Positions 63,794-64,000 of a stretch of 64,000 nucleotides of DNA are shown here, piece after piece. Source of the stretch: Fidelibacterota bacterium (GTDB taxonomy: Bacteria > Pseudomonadota > Alphaproteobacteria > Rhodospirillales > Rhodospirillaceae). Every line of letters begins with the position of its first letter. Position 1 is the first letter of the stretch. The notes under the pieces are model-generated. The model had not been told where the DNA came from. It made no database searches and was given only the letters and a program-made list of their open reading frames with translations. The translations under genes were made by a program, and so were the position numbers. Where the stretch lies: contig CANJRX010000003.1 in the NCBI GenBank assembly GCA_947476895.1, forward strand, positions 101,574 through 165,573, in the 5' to 3' direction.

Positions 63794-64000
63794 TGTCTAG
63801 ATTGGACACTTCGCCGACATATCGGTGAATACGCCGGATGACCCGTTCTCAACTGACCTGACCGATTTTCTTTACCAGTCGTGATGTTAGTCTACTGCAT
63901 GTTTTGGCTCTGTTCGAGTGGTACTGGTATCGGGCTATAGGTCACCGGCGCCGGCGGCCTATAGCCGAGCGATGAATGGGGCCGCTTGGTGTTGTAGTGC
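63794..64000. mobile_element. Left end of an IS3-type insertion sequence (partial)
   Basis: The sequence changes character directly after the atp terminator. It contains the end of a leftward transposase gene and, about 100 bp beyond its stop, TGTCTAGATTGGACACTT at 63794, which may be the terminal inverted repeat. The other end lies outside the window, so the match of the two ends and any target duplication cannot be checked. Confidence 0.65.
63892..64000 (-). CDS. C-terminal end of an IS3-family transposase (OrfB, rve domain)
   Basis: Only the last 35 residues are in the window: HYNTKRPHSSLGYRPPAP, the characteristic end of the rve integrase core in IS3/IS481-type transposases, then a short tail ending EQSQNMQ and a TAG at 63892-63894. 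The rest of the gene continues past base 64000. Intactness cannot be judged. Confidence 0.85.
   Translation of the reverse strand, partial: HYNTKRPHSSLGYRPPAPVTYSPIPVPLEQSQNMQ

Overview
This 64 kb window is a gene-dense, high-GC chromosomal segment from an alphaproteobacterium. The evidence is a CcrM-type GANTC methyltransferase, the split ATP synthase order atpI-atpB-atpE-atpF'-atpF without the F1 genes, the mutY / DUF721 / DsbA-like / smc neighbourhood, a fused malic enzyme-phosphotransacetylase, ETF:ubiquinone oxidoreductase and polyhydroxybutyrate (PHB) breakdown genes. I cannot name the order or genus from sequence alone.

Layout. 1-7.3 kb: the end of a membrane protein, a double-GAF protein, then a leftward run (small membrane protein, AI-2E-type exporter, uracil-DNA glycosylase, moaB, peroxiredoxin, rnhB, ccrM). 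7.6-14.4 kb, rightward: ETF-QO, a TPR protein, ispE, a DsbD-family disulfide reductase and tRNA-Gln(UUG). 14.4-24 kb: a DEAD-box helicase and a secreted protein (leftward), an RND efflux pair, a double ABC ATPase and an HU protein. 24-27 kb: 3-hydroxybutyrate dehydrogenase, a GST and a PHB depolymerase. 27-32 kb: biotin synthesis (bioC, bioA, bioB, bioF, bioD). 32-35.9 kb: an orphan FtsX/MacB-type permease behind a perfect palindrome, a DUF3775 protein, and a glycerophosphodiesterase gene broken by an in-frame stop. 36-39 kb: class I ribonucleotide reductase nrdA-nrdB, preceded by about 670 bp without a convincing gene that carries nested hairpins and two NrdR-box-like sites. 39.6-46 kb: small hypotheticals, a gamma-glutamylcyclotransferase-like protein, a flippase, a peptide-type binding protein and a DUF3667 protein. 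46-49.4 kb: malic enzyme and mutY. 49.5-59.4 kb: DUF721, a frameshifted mipA, a two-component pair, three tandem DsbA-like genes and smc. 59.4-64 kb: a palindromic repeat pair, a cysteine-cluster protein, a DJ-1/PfpI protein, the F0 ATP synthase operon and the end of an IS3-type insertion sequence.

Most of the window is core metabolism and genome maintenance. There is no CRISPR array, prophage or recognisable defence island. The leads most worth following are the structured nrdAB leader with paired NrdR-like sites, the GANTC cluster in front of ccrM, the DsbA triplication next to smc, and two genes each inactivated by what looks like a single base change. Base-pairing, site matches and family assignments were all made by eye.
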